From the NCBI GenBank assembly GCA_003137095.1, contig PLET01000092.1, positions 19,125 through 53,285 on the forward strand: a DNA stretch of 34,161 bases, written 5' to 3'. Positions 24,426-32,977 of this stretch are shown here, one piece after another; the first letter of the stretch is position 1, and every line of letters starts with the position of its first letter. Under the pieces are notes generated by a model. That model was not told where the DNA came from. It worked only from the letters and a program-made list of their open reading frames with translations, and did no database searches. Source of the DNA: Gammaproteobacteria bacterium. Its GTDB lineage: Bacteria > Pseudomonadota > Gammaproteobacteria > Steroidobacterales > Steroidobacteraceae. The position numbers and the translations under genes are program-made.

Positions 24426-25205
24426 TCAAGTTTCAGTCCAGCGCGCCGGGCGCCGCTCGTTGAAGGCGGCCAGTCCCTCGGCCGCGTCTTCGGTCATTGC
24501 GGCGATCGAGATCTGCGCCTCGGCAAAAGCGAGCGCTTCCGGAAATGCCATCATTTGCATCGCGGCGATGGCCATCTTGCCGCGGCGAATCGCCACCGGT
24601 GAGGTGGCCGCTACCTGCTCGATCAGACGCTGCACTTCCGCATCAAGTTGTGCCGCGGGCACGACGCTGTTGACGAGGCCCATTTCCCGGGCGCGCCCGG
24701 CATCGATCAGATCGGCCGTGAGGCACAGCTCGTTGATGTGGCGGATGTGCAGCATGGCGCGCAGGTACACCAGCACCTGCATGGGAAACACGCCCACCTT
24801 GCCCTCCGGCAGGCCGAAGCGCGCATGCTCCGCCGCCACCGCCAGATCACACATTGCCATGAGCCCCATGCCCCCGGCCACGCAGGCGCCGTTGACGCGG
24901 GCGATCAGCGGCACACCGATGTCGCGGACAGTGCGTGCCAGCCGGCCGAAATCGGTCATCGGATCGTCGAGACCGCGCGTGAACACGCCCGTTCCGTCGC
25001 CGAGGTCGGCGCCGGCGCAAAAAGCCTTGTCGCCCGCACCCGTCAGGACGATGGCGCGCACCTGCGGGTCCTTGACCGCGCCCTGTATTGCGCCCTGCAT
25101 GGCGATGAGCACGGCCGCGTTCATGGCATTGCGCCGCGCCTCGCGGTTGATGATGATCCACAGCGCCGCTCCGCGGCGCTCCACCAGCACTTCAGCCGCC
25201 GTCAT
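24426..25205 (-). CDS. Enoyl-CoA hydratase/isomerase (crotonase) family protein with one catalytic Glu missing
   Basis: 259 residues. Oxyanion-hole segments are AFCAGADL (about 61-68) and ACVAGGMGLMAMCDL (about 107-121). Of the two glutamates needed for hydration, the one in FGLPE (Glu134) is present. The one that normally follows GGGC in the first segment is replaced by Gly114. It may therefore be an isomerase, a C-C hydrolase or decarboxylase of the crotonase fold rather than a hydratase. The ATG at 25205 overlaps the stop of the class III CoA-transferase as ATGA, so the two are translated together and probably act on the same CoA ester. Confidence 0.9.
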   Translation of the reverse strand: MTAAEVLVERRGAALWIIINREARRNAMNAAVLIAMQGAIQGAVKDPQVRAIVLTGAGDKAFCAGADLGDGTGVFTRGLDDPMTDFGRLARTVRDIGVPLIARVNGACVAGGMGLMAMCDLAVAAEHARFGLPEGKVGVFPMQVLVYLRAMLHIRHINELCLTADLIDAGRAREMGLVNSVVPAAQLDAEVQRLIEQVAATSPVAIRRGKMAIAAMQMMAFPEALAFAEAQISIAAMTEDAAEGLAAFNERRPARWTET

Positions 25206-26410
25206 TTGCGCCGCTCCCCGGCGGTCGCGGCGGTCGTGGCGGTGATGCCGCCATGCTCCCCCAGATTCGGAACGGGCCGGTGCACGGTGGCCGGCGAGCG
25301 GCTGAATTTCACCGGAAACCGCGTCGCGAGCAGCGCCCCTTCGGTCGGATGGCTCACCTCCTGGAAGAGGCCGACGGCGCGCAGATGCGGATCCTCGTAC
25401 AAATCGTCGATCGAATTGACCGGACAGGCCGGAATGTCCGCCGCATCGAGCGCCTCCAGCCACTGCGCGTTGGTGCGATGCTGCAGCTGCTGCGCGAGGT
25501 AGGCGCCGACTTCCTCGGCATGCACGGTCCGGGTCTGCTGGCTGTAGAAGATCGAACCGGGCGCGAGCAAGTCCTCGACGCCGAGGATGCGCGCAAAGGC
25601 GCGCCAATGTTTGTCCGTGTACACCACCACGGCCAGATAGCTGTCCTGGGTGCGGTACGGGCCGCGGGTCCTCGACAGCAGCCGCTTGTATCCCACCTCG
25701 CCGAGGGGCGGCACGAAGGCGTGTCCGCCGCTGTGGTCCGCCAGCACGAACTGCGCCATGGTTTCGAACATGGGCACCTCGATCGCCTGCCCCTCGCCGG
25801 TGCGGTTGCGATGCTGCACGGCCGCCATGATGGCGATGACCACGTACAGACCCACCACCCGATCGCAGAGGTTCACCGGCGCGTAGCGCGGCTGGCCATC
25901 GACCGCGGCGAATATACCGGCGATGCCGGAGGCGGCCTGCATGAGATCATCGTACACCGCCCGGCCGGCGCCGGGACCGCCCTCGCCGTAACCGACGGCG
26001 GAACAATAAATGATGGCCGGATTCGCCGCACGGATGGCCTCGTAGCCCAATCCCAGCCGCTCCATCGCGGCCGGACGCACGTTCGAGACCAGCACGTCGG
26101 CGTGCGCCGCCAGCGCCAACAGCGCGGCCAGCCCTTCGGGTGTTTTCAAGTCGATCGCCACGCTGCGCTTGTTGCGGTTGGCCTGCAGAAACAACGGGCC
26201 CATTCCCGCGTTCCGCCATGGGCCGATCAGCCGCACGGTGTCCCCGCCGCTGGTCTCAATCTTGACCACATCCGCGCCGAGATCACCAAGAATCTGGGTT
26301 GCCGAAGGGCCCATGACGACCGTGGTGAGATCAAGAACCTTAACGCCGCGAAGAGGCCCGGACGCCAGGATCGGCTCCTGCGGCCAAATGGCGGTTATTC
26401 CCGCTCCCAC
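25202..26410 (-). CDS. CaiB/BaiF (class III) CoA-transferase; N-terminal end uncertain
   Basis: Formyl-CoA-transferase/racemase fold, 402 residues in this reading. The N-terminal LRGVKVLDLTTVVMGPSATQ and LGDLGADVVKIE are canonical. The catalytic Asp is expected at residue 154 (AVYDDLMQA), and the C-terminal part has DIPACPVNSIDDLYEDPHL and RFPVKFSRSP. It would move CoA between a short acyl-CoA and an organic acid. The GTG at 26410 gives an odd N-terminus (MGAGITAIWPQEPILASGP) with no ribosome site. This is also where the sequence changes to the rne region, so the natural start and promoter may have been lost at a junction. First gene of the set with the crotonase-fold and G8 genes. Confidence 0.88.
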   Translation of the reverse strand: MGAGITAIWPQEPILASGPLRGVKVLDLTTVVMGPSATQILGDLGADVVKIETSGGDTVRLIGPWRNAGMGPLFLQANRNKRSVAIDLKTPEGLAALLALAAHADVLVSNVRPAAMERLGLGYEAIRAANPAIIYCSAVGYGEGGPGAGRAVYDDLMQAASGIAGIFAAVDGQPRYAPVNLCDRVVGLYVVIAIMAAVQHRNRTGEGQAIEVPMFETMAQFVLADHSGGHAFVPPLGEVGYKRLLSRTRGPYRTQDSYLAVVVYTDKHWRAFARILGVEDLLAPGSIFYSQQTRTVHAEEVGAYLAQQLQHRTNAQWLEALDAADIPACPVNSIDDLYEDPHLRAVGLFQEVSHPTEGALLATRFPVKFSRSPATVHRPVPNLGEHGGITATTAATAGERRK

Positions 26411-26860
26411 GCCCTGGTTTCCTCGTTTTCAAGGCCAGCTGAAGGCCAGGATTCTTGTGATAAAACGCCGCGACGAAATGTATTTCGCGGTGGCGAATAT
26501 GTGCCCCGCCCACCCGGATTCTGTCAAGGTGGAAGGGCCTGGGCCAAGGGCCGCCTTTTCTTTCGCACGGCTTTCCCCTACTGTACGAGAGCGAAACGCC
26601 AATATCGTCCTTTAGGGACGGCGTCGTGCGGCCCATATGATCGGGGCGTGCAGCTAAAGCGTTGACGCGTCACCCCTTTCGCGCCCCCGACCTTTCGAGC
26701 GCGACCTGAGCAAGAACCATGGGCTGCGCAGCCATCATAACGTCGACGAATCTCAAGAGCGCCGATCTATTCGGCGCCGGGATCGATGACGCCGTCCGCG
26801 CGCGCGCCCCCAGCCGGCGCTGGGCTTTCAAAGCCCCCGCGCGCCACGGAGCCTCTTTTT
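26411..26860. other. 450-bp gene-free region: junction and structured rne leader
   Basis: No coding sequence is supported here. Near the left end is a perfect palindrome, CGAAAT-GT-ATTTCG at 26474-26487, possibly an operator. Closer to rne are GC-rich inverted repeats: CGTCC/GGACG around TTTAG just after 26600, GGCTGCGCAGCC at 26722-26733, a 7-bp stem GCGCCGA/TCGGCGC with loop TCTAT at 26759-26777, and GGCTTT/AAAGCC just upstream of the start codon. A long folded 5' leader is usual for rne, because RNase E controls its own message through it. No clear promoter hexamers were recognised. Confidence 0.55.
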
Positions 26861-29476
26861 ATGTCGAAGAAAATGCTGATCGACGCCGCCCACGCCGAGG
26901 AGACGCGGGTGGTGGTCCTCAATGGAAACCAGATCGAGGATTTTGATTTCGAAAGCCGCGGCAAGAAACAGCTCCGCGGCAATATCTATCTGGCCAAGGT
27001 CACCCGGGTTGAGCCCAGCCTCCAGGCGGCCTTCGTGGAATATGGCGGCAACCGCCATGGATTCCTGGCCTTCAACGAAATCCATCCCGACTATTACCAG
27101 ATCCCCCACGCCGACCGCGAAGCCCTCATGCGCGAGGCGGACGAAGACGAGGATGAGGACGACCGCGCGCCGGAGCGGGCCTCTGGCGAAGAGGCCGCCG
27201 ACTCTCTGGGCGGCGATGACGACGATGAAATGGACGAAGAGGTCGCCCGCCGCCGACGCCGGCTGATGCGCCGCTACAAGATCCAGGAGGTCATCAAGCG
27301 CCGCCAGATCATGCTGATCCAGGTGGTGAAGGAGGAGCGCGGCAATAAGGGCGCGGCCCTGACGACCTATCTTTCCCTGGCCGGCCGCTATTGCGTGCTC
27401 ATGCCCAACACCGACCGCGGCGGCGGCATCAGCCGTAAGATCACGACGATCACCGACCGCAAGCGCCTTCGCACTATCGTTGCGGACCTGGATGTGCCCC
27501 AGGGCATGGGCCTTATCGTCCGGACGGCCGGGGCCAAGCGCACCAAGGCGGAGATCAAGCGGGACTATGAATATCTGTCCCGCGCCTGGGGGCAGATTCG
27601 CGACACCACCCTGCATTCCATCGCCCCGGCCCTGATCTATGAGGAGGAGGACCTGGTCAAACGGGCCATCCGCGACCTTTTTGATAAGGACCTGGACGCC
27701 ATCTGGGTAGAAGGCGAAGCCGGCTTCACCGAGGCGCGCGACTTCATGCGCATGCTGATGCCCTCCCAAGCCAAGAAGATTCAGCTTCACGAGGGTCCCG
27801 CGCCCCTCTTTGTGACGCACCGGGTCGAGGATCAGCTCTCGCAGATCTATTCGCCCACCGTACCCCTGCGCTCAGGCGGCTATCTGGTGATCAACCAGAC
27901 CGAGGCGCTGGTCGCCATCGACGTCAATTCCGGCCGCGCCACCCGCGAGCGGAATATCGAGGCGACGGCCCTGAAGACCAATATGGAAGCGGCCGAGGAA
28001 GCCGCCCGGCAACTGCGCCTGCGCGACCTGGCCGGGCTCGTTGTCATCGACTTCATCGATATGGACGAGGCCAAGAACAACCGCGCCGTGGAAAAGGTGC
28101 TGAAAGACCACCTGGCCGTGGATCGCGCGCGGATCCAGATGGGCAAGATTTCATCCTTCGGTCTGATGGAGATTAGCCGCCAGCGCCGCCGCTCGGGCAT
28201 TCTTGAAGGCACGACCCATGTCTGCGTCCACTGCAATGGCGCCGGCCGCGTCCGATCGGTGGAGTCCAGCGCTCTGTCGGTCCTAAGGGCGGTGGAAGTC
28301 GAAGCCCTGAATGGCGGTGGCGATCTGGTGATCAAGGCCCCGCAGGAGGTCGCCCTATATGTGCTCAACCACAAACGCGAGACTCTGACCCGCCTCGTGG
28401 AGAGCCATGGCGTTTTGGTCAGCGTGGGCATCGATGACAGTCTTGGGTCCGCCGAGCATCAGATCGAGCGTCTATCACACGTGCCCCACGAAATCGTCGC
28501 CGTGCGCCGCCCAGCCCTCGTCGAGGACCTGGCCGATGACGTGTTCGAGGACGAGGAGGAGGAGGATGAAGACGATATCGGCGATCAGACAGTCCTGGGC
28601 GAGGCTGATGAAGACGACGGGGACGAACTGGCTCGCCCGGCCTCTCGGGCATCTGGTGAAAGTCGGGTGGAAGCCCGCGCCGATGACGATGGCGCACGCC
28701 GCCGTGGCCGGGGCCGGCGTCGTCGGCGTGGAGGACGGCGGGAGGAAGGATCTGAACTTGAAGCGGGAGTCGCGGCGCACGCCCCGCCCCCCACCGGCGC
28801 GGATGCCGAGGGGGAACTGGACAGCCAGGGCCGCAGGCGCCGACGCGGACGCCGCGGTGGCCGGCGGATGCGCGATGAGACGGGCGCCCCCGACGCCTAT
28901 GGCTGGGCCTGGCCGGCGCGCCTGAGCGGCGAGGACCCCTATGAATGGCGGGGCCCATCCCAGCGCGCCGTGGCGATCGCCGAAGGCGTGGCCGGAGAGA
29001 CGGCGCAGCCGACGCTTGTGGAAACTCACCAGCCGCCGGCGGTTCTTTCGGCGGAAGTCCTGGGAGACGAAGCGCCACCTGCCCCGCCGGTCATTGCTGG
29101 CCAGGAAACCACTCTGGCCGCCAATGGCGATGAAATCTGGGTGGAATTGCCCCCCGTGACGGAAAAGCCCGCCAAGGGCAGACGCCCGCGTGGGAAGGCC
29201 AAGGCGGCCGCCGCCGATTTGGATACTGTCGAAACGATGGCGGAGGCGCAAATCGCTCCTCCCTCCTTGCCACACCCCGTCTCCGAACCCGTGGCGGAGG
29301 CGCCGGCGAAGAAGTCCCGCGCCAAGCCCGCGCCAAAGGTCGAACCGTCGGCCGAGGCGCCGGCCGTCTTGGCTTTTACGCCACCCCCGGCCCCGGCCGC
29401 TCCTGTCTTCGATCCCGCCGAAATCATTGAGCCGGCGCCGGCGCCTAAACGCGGATGGTGGCGGCGCGGGGCGTGA
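26861..29476 (+). CDS. rne: Ribonuclease E
   Basis: Essential endoribonuclease of RNA decay and processing, 871 residues. The S1 RNA-binding domain starts near residue 38 and is interrupted by an acidic insert (about 92-140, many Asp/Glu then RRRRRLMRR), a known feature of the alphaproteobacterial enzyme. Catalytic Asp354 (VAIDVNSG) and Asp397 (VIDFIDMD) are 43 residues apart, as in E. coli. The Zn-link is VCVHCNGAG near 455. The C-terminal half is disordered, with acidic runs, Arg-rich RNA-binding patches (RRRGRGRRRRRGGRR) and Pro/Ala-rich spacers. It ends in KRGWWRRGA, the GWW motif that docks polynucleotide phosphorylase in Caulobacter. The ATG at 26861 begins the conserved MSKKMLIDAAHAEETRV. 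Confidence 0.97.
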   Translation: MSKKMLIDAAHAEETRVVVLNGNQIEDFDFESRGKKQLRGNIYLAKVTRVEPSLQAAFVEYGGNRHGFLAFNEIHPDYYQIPHADREALMREADEDEDEDDRAPERASGEEAADSLGGDDDDEMDEEVARRRRRLMRRYKIQEVIKRRQIMLIQVVKEERGNKGAALTTYLSLAGRYCVLMPNTDRGGGISRKITTITDRKRLRTIVADLDVPQGMGLIVRTAGAKRTKAEIKRDYEYLSRAWGQIRDTTLHSIAPALIYEEEDLVKRAIRDLFDKDLDAIWVEGEAGFTEARDFMRMLMPSQAKKIQLHEGPAPLFVTHRVEDQLSQIYSPTVPLRSGGYLVINQTEALVAIDVNSGRATRERNIEATALKTNMEAAEEAARQLRLRDLAGLVVIDFIDMDEAKNNRAVEKVLKDHLAVDRARIQMGKISSFGLMEISRQRRRSGILEGTTHVCVHCNGAGRVRSVESSALSVLRAVEVEALNGGGDLVIKAPQEVALYVLNHKRETLTRLVESHGVLVSVGIDDSLGSAEHQIERLSHVPHEIVAVRRPALVEDLADDVFEDEEEEDEDDIGDQTVLGEADEDDGDELARPASRASGESRVEARADDDGARRRGRGRRRRRGGRREEGSELEAGVAAHAPPPTGADAEGELDSQGRRRRRGRRGGRRMRDETGAPDAYGWAWPARLSGEDPYEWRGPSQRAVAIAEGVAGETAQPTLVETHQPPAVLSAEVLGDEAPPAPPVIAGQETTLAANGDEIWVELPPVTEKPAKGRRPRGKAKAAAADLDTVETMAEAQIAPPSLPHPVSEPVAEAPAKKSRAKPAPKVEPSAEAPAVLAFTPPPAPAAPVFDPAEIIEPAPAPKRGWWRRGA

Positions 29477-29521
29477 CGCCTTAGGGTTCCTTGGGGCTGA
29501 GTGCGCGGGAGAGACGGTCGC

Positions 29522-30919
29522 GTGAGCTTGCGGAAAGCGCTCGGAGGCGTGCGCGCCGGTTGCGCGGCCCTGGCCCTGACGGGCCTCATCCTCGCGCCGA
29601 TCAGCGCCGCCCAAGCCGCGGATGACGATGAGAGCATCTCGATCATCCGCGACACGGAGATCGAGCATATTCTACATGAGGAGGCGGATCCGGTCTTTGT
29701 CGCCGCGGGGCTCGATCCCAAGGCGGTGCAGATTCACCTGGTCTCGAATGCCGAACTGAATTCCTTCGCCGCCGGCGGACAACAGATCTTCGTCTATAGC
29801 GGCATGATCCTTGAGACCAAGAATCCCAATGAATTGATTGGAGTGATCGCCCACGAGACCGGCCACGTCGCCGGCGGCCACCTGGCGCGGTCGGGCGACA
29901 TGATCCATCACGCCCTTGGACCCATGCTGATCTCGGTGGGTCTCGGCATCCTGGCCGCCCTGGCCGGAGCGCCCGGCGCTGGGGCGAGCCTGATCTTCTC
30001 GGCCGGCTATTTTGGCGAACTCTCGGCTCTTGGTTTCAACCGCGAGCAGGAATCCCGCGCCGATCAGGCCGCCGCCACGTTCCTGGACAAAGCGGGGATT
30101 TCGGGGCGCGGCCTCGTGCGGTTCTTCGACAACTTTCGCTACCAGGAAGTCTTCGACGATGAAAAGAAGTACCCCTATTTCCGCACCCATCCCCTGTCGG
30201 ATGAGCGGATCGAAGCCCTGCGCGTTCGGGTCACCAAGCAGGCCCATTATGATGATGTGGATTCCCCCCGAGCCCTGGCCCTGCACGCCATTATGAAAGC
30301 CAAGCTGGAGGGTTTTATCGACGGCGCTAGCAAGGTTCTGGCGGATTATCCGCTGACTGATCAGTCCTTCCCCGCCCGTTACGCGCGCGCCATCTCCCTC
30401 TATCGCGCGAACGACAGCGACGGCGCCACAAAGGCCATCGACGCCCTGATCGTGGACCAGCCTAAAAACCCCTACCTCTGGGAGATCAAGGGCCAGATCG
30501 CCTTCGATTCAGGACATACGAAGGAAGCCGAGGCCGCCCACAGGCGTTCGGTGGAGCTGGAGCCGGATGCGCCCTTGCTACGGATCAACCACGCCCAGGC
30601 CCTGGTGGCGCTGGGCGCGCCGGACCAACTGAACGAGGCCGTGCTCGATATCCGTCACGCCCTGGCCGTGGAACCGGAAAGCCCCCTCGCCTGGCGGCTC
30701 CTCTCCGAGGCCTATGACGCCAAGAAGGACCCCGGCATGGCGCGACTGGCGGCGGCGGAGCAGAACTTCTATCTGGGCCAACTCCTGGAGGCCCGGACCT
30801 TCGCCTATAACGCCCGTCAACTCTTACAAAAGGGAACGCCCGAGTGGCGCCGCGCGACCGACATTATCCTCGCCTCCAAGCCCACGCCGGATCAACTCAA
30901 GGCGCTAGGCGGCGGCTGA
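29522..30919 (+). CDS. Periplasmic M48 metalloprotease with TPR repeats (BepA-like)
   Basis: 465 residues. The signal peptide ends near AQA. The M48 peptidase domain has zinc ligands His111 and His115 in AHETGHVAGGH and the third ligand Glu177 in REQESRADQ. The C-terminal half is helical TPR-type repeat (YRANDSDGATKAIDAL, GHTKEAEAAHRRSVELEP). This is the architecture of BepA/YfgC, which supervises outer-membrane protein assembly and degrades failed products. The start is GTG at 29522 with GGGAG upstream; another GTG at 29501 would only lengthen the n-region. It is 45 bases downstream of rne and overlaps the DsbA-like gene, the same order as in Caulobacter relatives. Confidence 0.93.
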   Translation: MSLRKALGGVRAGCAALALTGLILAPISAAQAADDDESISIIRDTEIEHILHEEADPVFVAAGLDPKAVQIHLVSNAELNSFAAGGQQIFVYSGMILETKNPNELIGVIAHETGHVAGGHLARSGDMIHHALGPMLISVGLGILAALAGAPGAGASLIFSAGYFGELSALGFNREQESRADQAAATFLDKAGISGRGLVRFFDNFRYQEVFDDEKKYPYFRTHPLSDERIEALRVRVTKQAHYDDVDSPRALALHAIMKAKLEGFIDGASKVLADYPLTDQSFPARYARAISLYRANDSDGATKAIDALIVDQPKNPYLWEIKGQIAFDSGHTKEAEAAHRRSVELEPDAPLLRINHAQALVALGAPDQLNEAVLDIRHALAVEPESPLAWRLLSEAYDAKKDPGMARLAAAEQNFYLGQLLEARTFAYNARQLLQKGTPEWRRATDIILASKPTPDQLKALGGG

Positions 30920-31632
30920 CGGCAGCCCTGCTGGCCAGCCTGGCGCTGCTGGGCTGCGAGCGCGCGGCAAGTGGCGACGACGCCGCGTTCGGCGAGAAGG
31001 TTCGGGCCTATCTTCTGGCGCACCCCCAAGTCCTGCGCGAAGTCAGCCAAAAGCTCGACGCCAAGGACGCCGCCGATGAGGACACGGCCCACAGGCGGGC
31101 GGAGGCCAGTCTTCCGAGCGTTCGCGCCGCCCTCGAGCATGATCCCGCGGACTTCACGGCCAATCCCAAGGGCCGCATCACCGTTACGGAATTCTACGAC
31201 TATCGCTGTCCCCATTGCGTGAATGTCGCGCCCAAGGTGTTGGCCCTGATCCAGGCCCACCCGGACGTGCGTTTCGTCTTCAAGGAGATGCCGATCTTTG
31301 GGCCCGTTTCCGAGCACGCGGCCCAGGCGGCCTGGGCGGTGAAGAAATCCGGCGGCGATTATGTGGGCCTCTATCGGGCGCTGATGGCCGCACGCGGCCT
31401 CGACGACGCCGCCATCGACCGCATCGCCCTCGCCCACGGCGCCAAGCTAGCCGATCTCGGACCCTCCGGCGCGGGGGCGGTGAAGGTTCAGATCGCCCGC
31501 AACACCCGCCTCTTCAATCAACTTGACCTTGGAGGCACGCCAGCTTTCATCATCGGCGACCAGATCATAGCTGGTGAGGATATGGATAGCCTGAACGCGG
31601 CCGTGGCTAAGGCGGAAGCGAAGCGAGCGTGA
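30844..31632 (+). CDS. DsbA-family thiol:disulfide protein, probable lipoprotein
   Basis: Periplasmic thioredoxin-fold protein with active site CPHC (Cys122 and Cys125 in this reading) and cis-Pro loop GGTPAFIIG. Before the domain come a hydrophobic stretch and lipobox (LTAALLASLALLGCE) and a short helical region (KVRAYLLAHPQVLREVSQKL) common in DsbA-like/Com1 proteins. The start is unclear. The GTG at 30844 is the only ordinary start codon in frame and makes a 76-base overlap with the protease gene. A CTG at 30916, overlapping the protease stop, would give a more normal signal peptide. 262 residues as annotated. It probably oxidises or isomerises envelope disulfides. Confidence 0.88.
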   Translation: MAPRDRHYPRLQAHAGSTQGARRRLTAALLASLALLGCERAASGDDAAFGEKVRAYLLAHPQVLREVSQKLDAKDAADEDTAHRRAEASLPSVRAALEHDPADFTANPKGRITVTEFYDYRCPHCVNVAPKVLALIQAHPDVRFVFKEMPIFGPVSEHAAQAAWAVKKSGGDYVGLYRALMAARGLDDAAIDRIALAHGAKLADLGPSGAGAVKVQIARNTRLFNQLDLGGTPAFIIGDQIIAGEDMDSLNAAVAKAEAKRA

Positions 31633-31696
31633 CGCGGATCGAAACCGGACTCGCGACGTTGTGTGACTGTAGGTTCGCGCTGGAAGGATAGGGTTG

Positions 31697-32122
31697 ATGG
31701 ATAGCAAGTCCGCATTAATGCTTGGGGTCGCCGCCGCGGCGCTAGCCGCTGGCCCTGCGCTCTCCTCCCCGCCAACCGCTCAATCCAGCGCGGTGCCCGT
31801 CGCCGCCTCATATGCCGAGCTACTGGAGCCGATCCCCAATGCCGTCGAGCGCCTTCAACTCGCCGACGCCGAGGCCGCCGCGAGGCCGCCTCGGTTGATC
31901 GAGGTTCAGTTCGCTCCACACCATCACCACCACCATCACGATCACCACGACAGGGCCTGGTATCAGCAAAATGGATACATCTGGGCCAACGGCGCCTGGA
32001 TCTTACGGCCCCCGCCCCGGCCACACCATCACCACAATAGCTGGTGGTATCGGCATAACGGATACGTCTGGAACGGGAACGCCTGGGTGCATCCCCACCA
32101 CCATCACCACAATCACTACTGA
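31697..32122 (+). CDS. Small secreted His-rich protein with YxW repeats
   Basis: 141 residues. A signal peptide ends near GPALS or a few residues later. The C-terminal half holds a run of seven His then DHHD, and two copies of a motif: YQQNGYIWANGAW and YRHNGYVWNGNAW, each followed by Pro and a His run (RPHHHHN and HPHHHHHNHY). The repeats resemble those of small envelope proteins called 'YXWGXW repeat'. Clustered His suggests binding of Zn, Ni or Cu, which is inference. The ATG at 31697 has AAGGA upstream. The His runs mix CAT and CAC codons and sit within a repeat, so they are not a cloning-tag artefact. Confidence 0.8.
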   Translation: MDSKSALMLGVAAAALAAGPALSSPPTAQSSAVPVAASYAELLEPIPNAVERLQLADAEAAARPPRLIEVQFAPHHHHHHHDHHDRAWYQQNGYIWANGAWILRPPPRPHHHHNSWWYRHNGYVWNGNAWVHPHHHHHNHY

Positions 32123-32138
32123 GCTGTCGCGCTAGACG

Positions 32139-32864
32139 CTATCCGGCCCGGTCCCGCGCCTTAGCCGCGCGGAGCATCTGCCGGTAGGTCCCGTCGAAGA
32201 TTGTCCCGGTGGTTGAAAGCCAGCGAGTGCCCTCCGCCAGGGCGTCGCGATTGGCGGCCAGGCGCCGGGCGCGCATTTCCCGTTCGGCCGCCTCCTCATA
32301 AGACATCGGCTGCAGATCAAGCTGCGGCTCGGCCGGCAGAACGATGACGCTCATGAACGGCTCACCCTTGCGGAAGACATGGGTCACGCCCTTGGGCGGG
32401 GCCTTGAAAATGCAGAAGAACATCATCGGCCACCATTCGCTGCGGATCAGGGCCGGAACGGCCAGCGGCGTCGTATTGGTGGCGTCGGTAAAGTAGCGCG
32501 GGTGCGGCTCGGTGCGGATCGCCCAACCGCTTGGGACCTGGAGGTCGAGGGCGATCTGGTAGGAGTAGTAATCCTCGCCGAAGCTGCGGAATGGGGGCCA
32601 GTTCATGTCCGGGTCGACCGGCTCACCCCAGTTCGCCTCCAGCCTTACGCGACCTCGAAATGTCGTTACCGTGAGTTCCTCTTCGAACGGATAGAGCACT
32701 TCCACCCCATAGCGCGCGCTTTCAGACAGCGGCGTGCAATGCCAGGGTTGTTCGTGATTGCCGTCCGCGCGCGGCTGCTGCTCCCCGGCCCACCCGGGAA
32801 TGGCGAGCTGGATCGGCTGCGGCGGCGCGCGATGACCGTGGAGGCGATACTTCAATATGGGCAT
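32139..32864 (-). CDS. Conserved hypothetical protein (DUF6065-like)
   Basis: 241 residues, no signal peptide or membrane segment. The sequence is rich in aromatic residues (NWPPFRSFGEDYYSYQIAL, SEWWPMMFFCIFKAPPKG) and ends in a charged helical tail (SYEEAAEREMRARRLAANRDAL). It resembles the uncharacterised proteins grouped as DUF6065, but that match is from memory and the function is unknown. The ATG at 32864 is chosen because the ORF upstream is of low-complexity Arg-rich type and looks non-coding. It converges on the His-rich gene with 16 bases between stops. The 113 bases before it hold nothing recognised. Confidence 0.65.
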   Translation of the reverse strand: MPILKYRLHGHRAPPQPIQLAIPGWAGEQQPRADGNHEQPWHCTPLSESARYGVEVLYPFEEELTVTTFRGRVRLEANWGEPVDPDMNWPPFRSFGEDYYSYQIALDLQVPSGWAIRTEPHPRYFTDATNTTPLAVPALIRSEWWPMMFFCIFKAPPKGVTHVFRKGEPFMSVIVLPAEPQLDLQPMSYEEAAEREMRARRLAANRDALAEGTRWLSTTGTIFDGTYRQMLRAAKARDRAG

Positions 32865-32977
32865 AGAGGCGTTCCGTAAGCGTGGCCGGCGTCTGAGCAT
32901 GAACGCACTGGCGTGGATGCCGCTGCAACAGGTATCCCGGTGAGCGCTTTGACACGGCAAACGCAGCAGGCCGTTCG

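Noticed and set aside
25253-26665. 470-codon plus-strand open frame reaching into the rne leader
   Set aside because: Antisense to an intact class III CoA-transferase and without recognisable domains. Its continuation past 26.4 kb is chance.
31918-32122. His-tag or vector-like sequence
   Set aside because: The His runs use mixed codons, recur within a natural aromatic repeat, and the gene has its own signal peptide.
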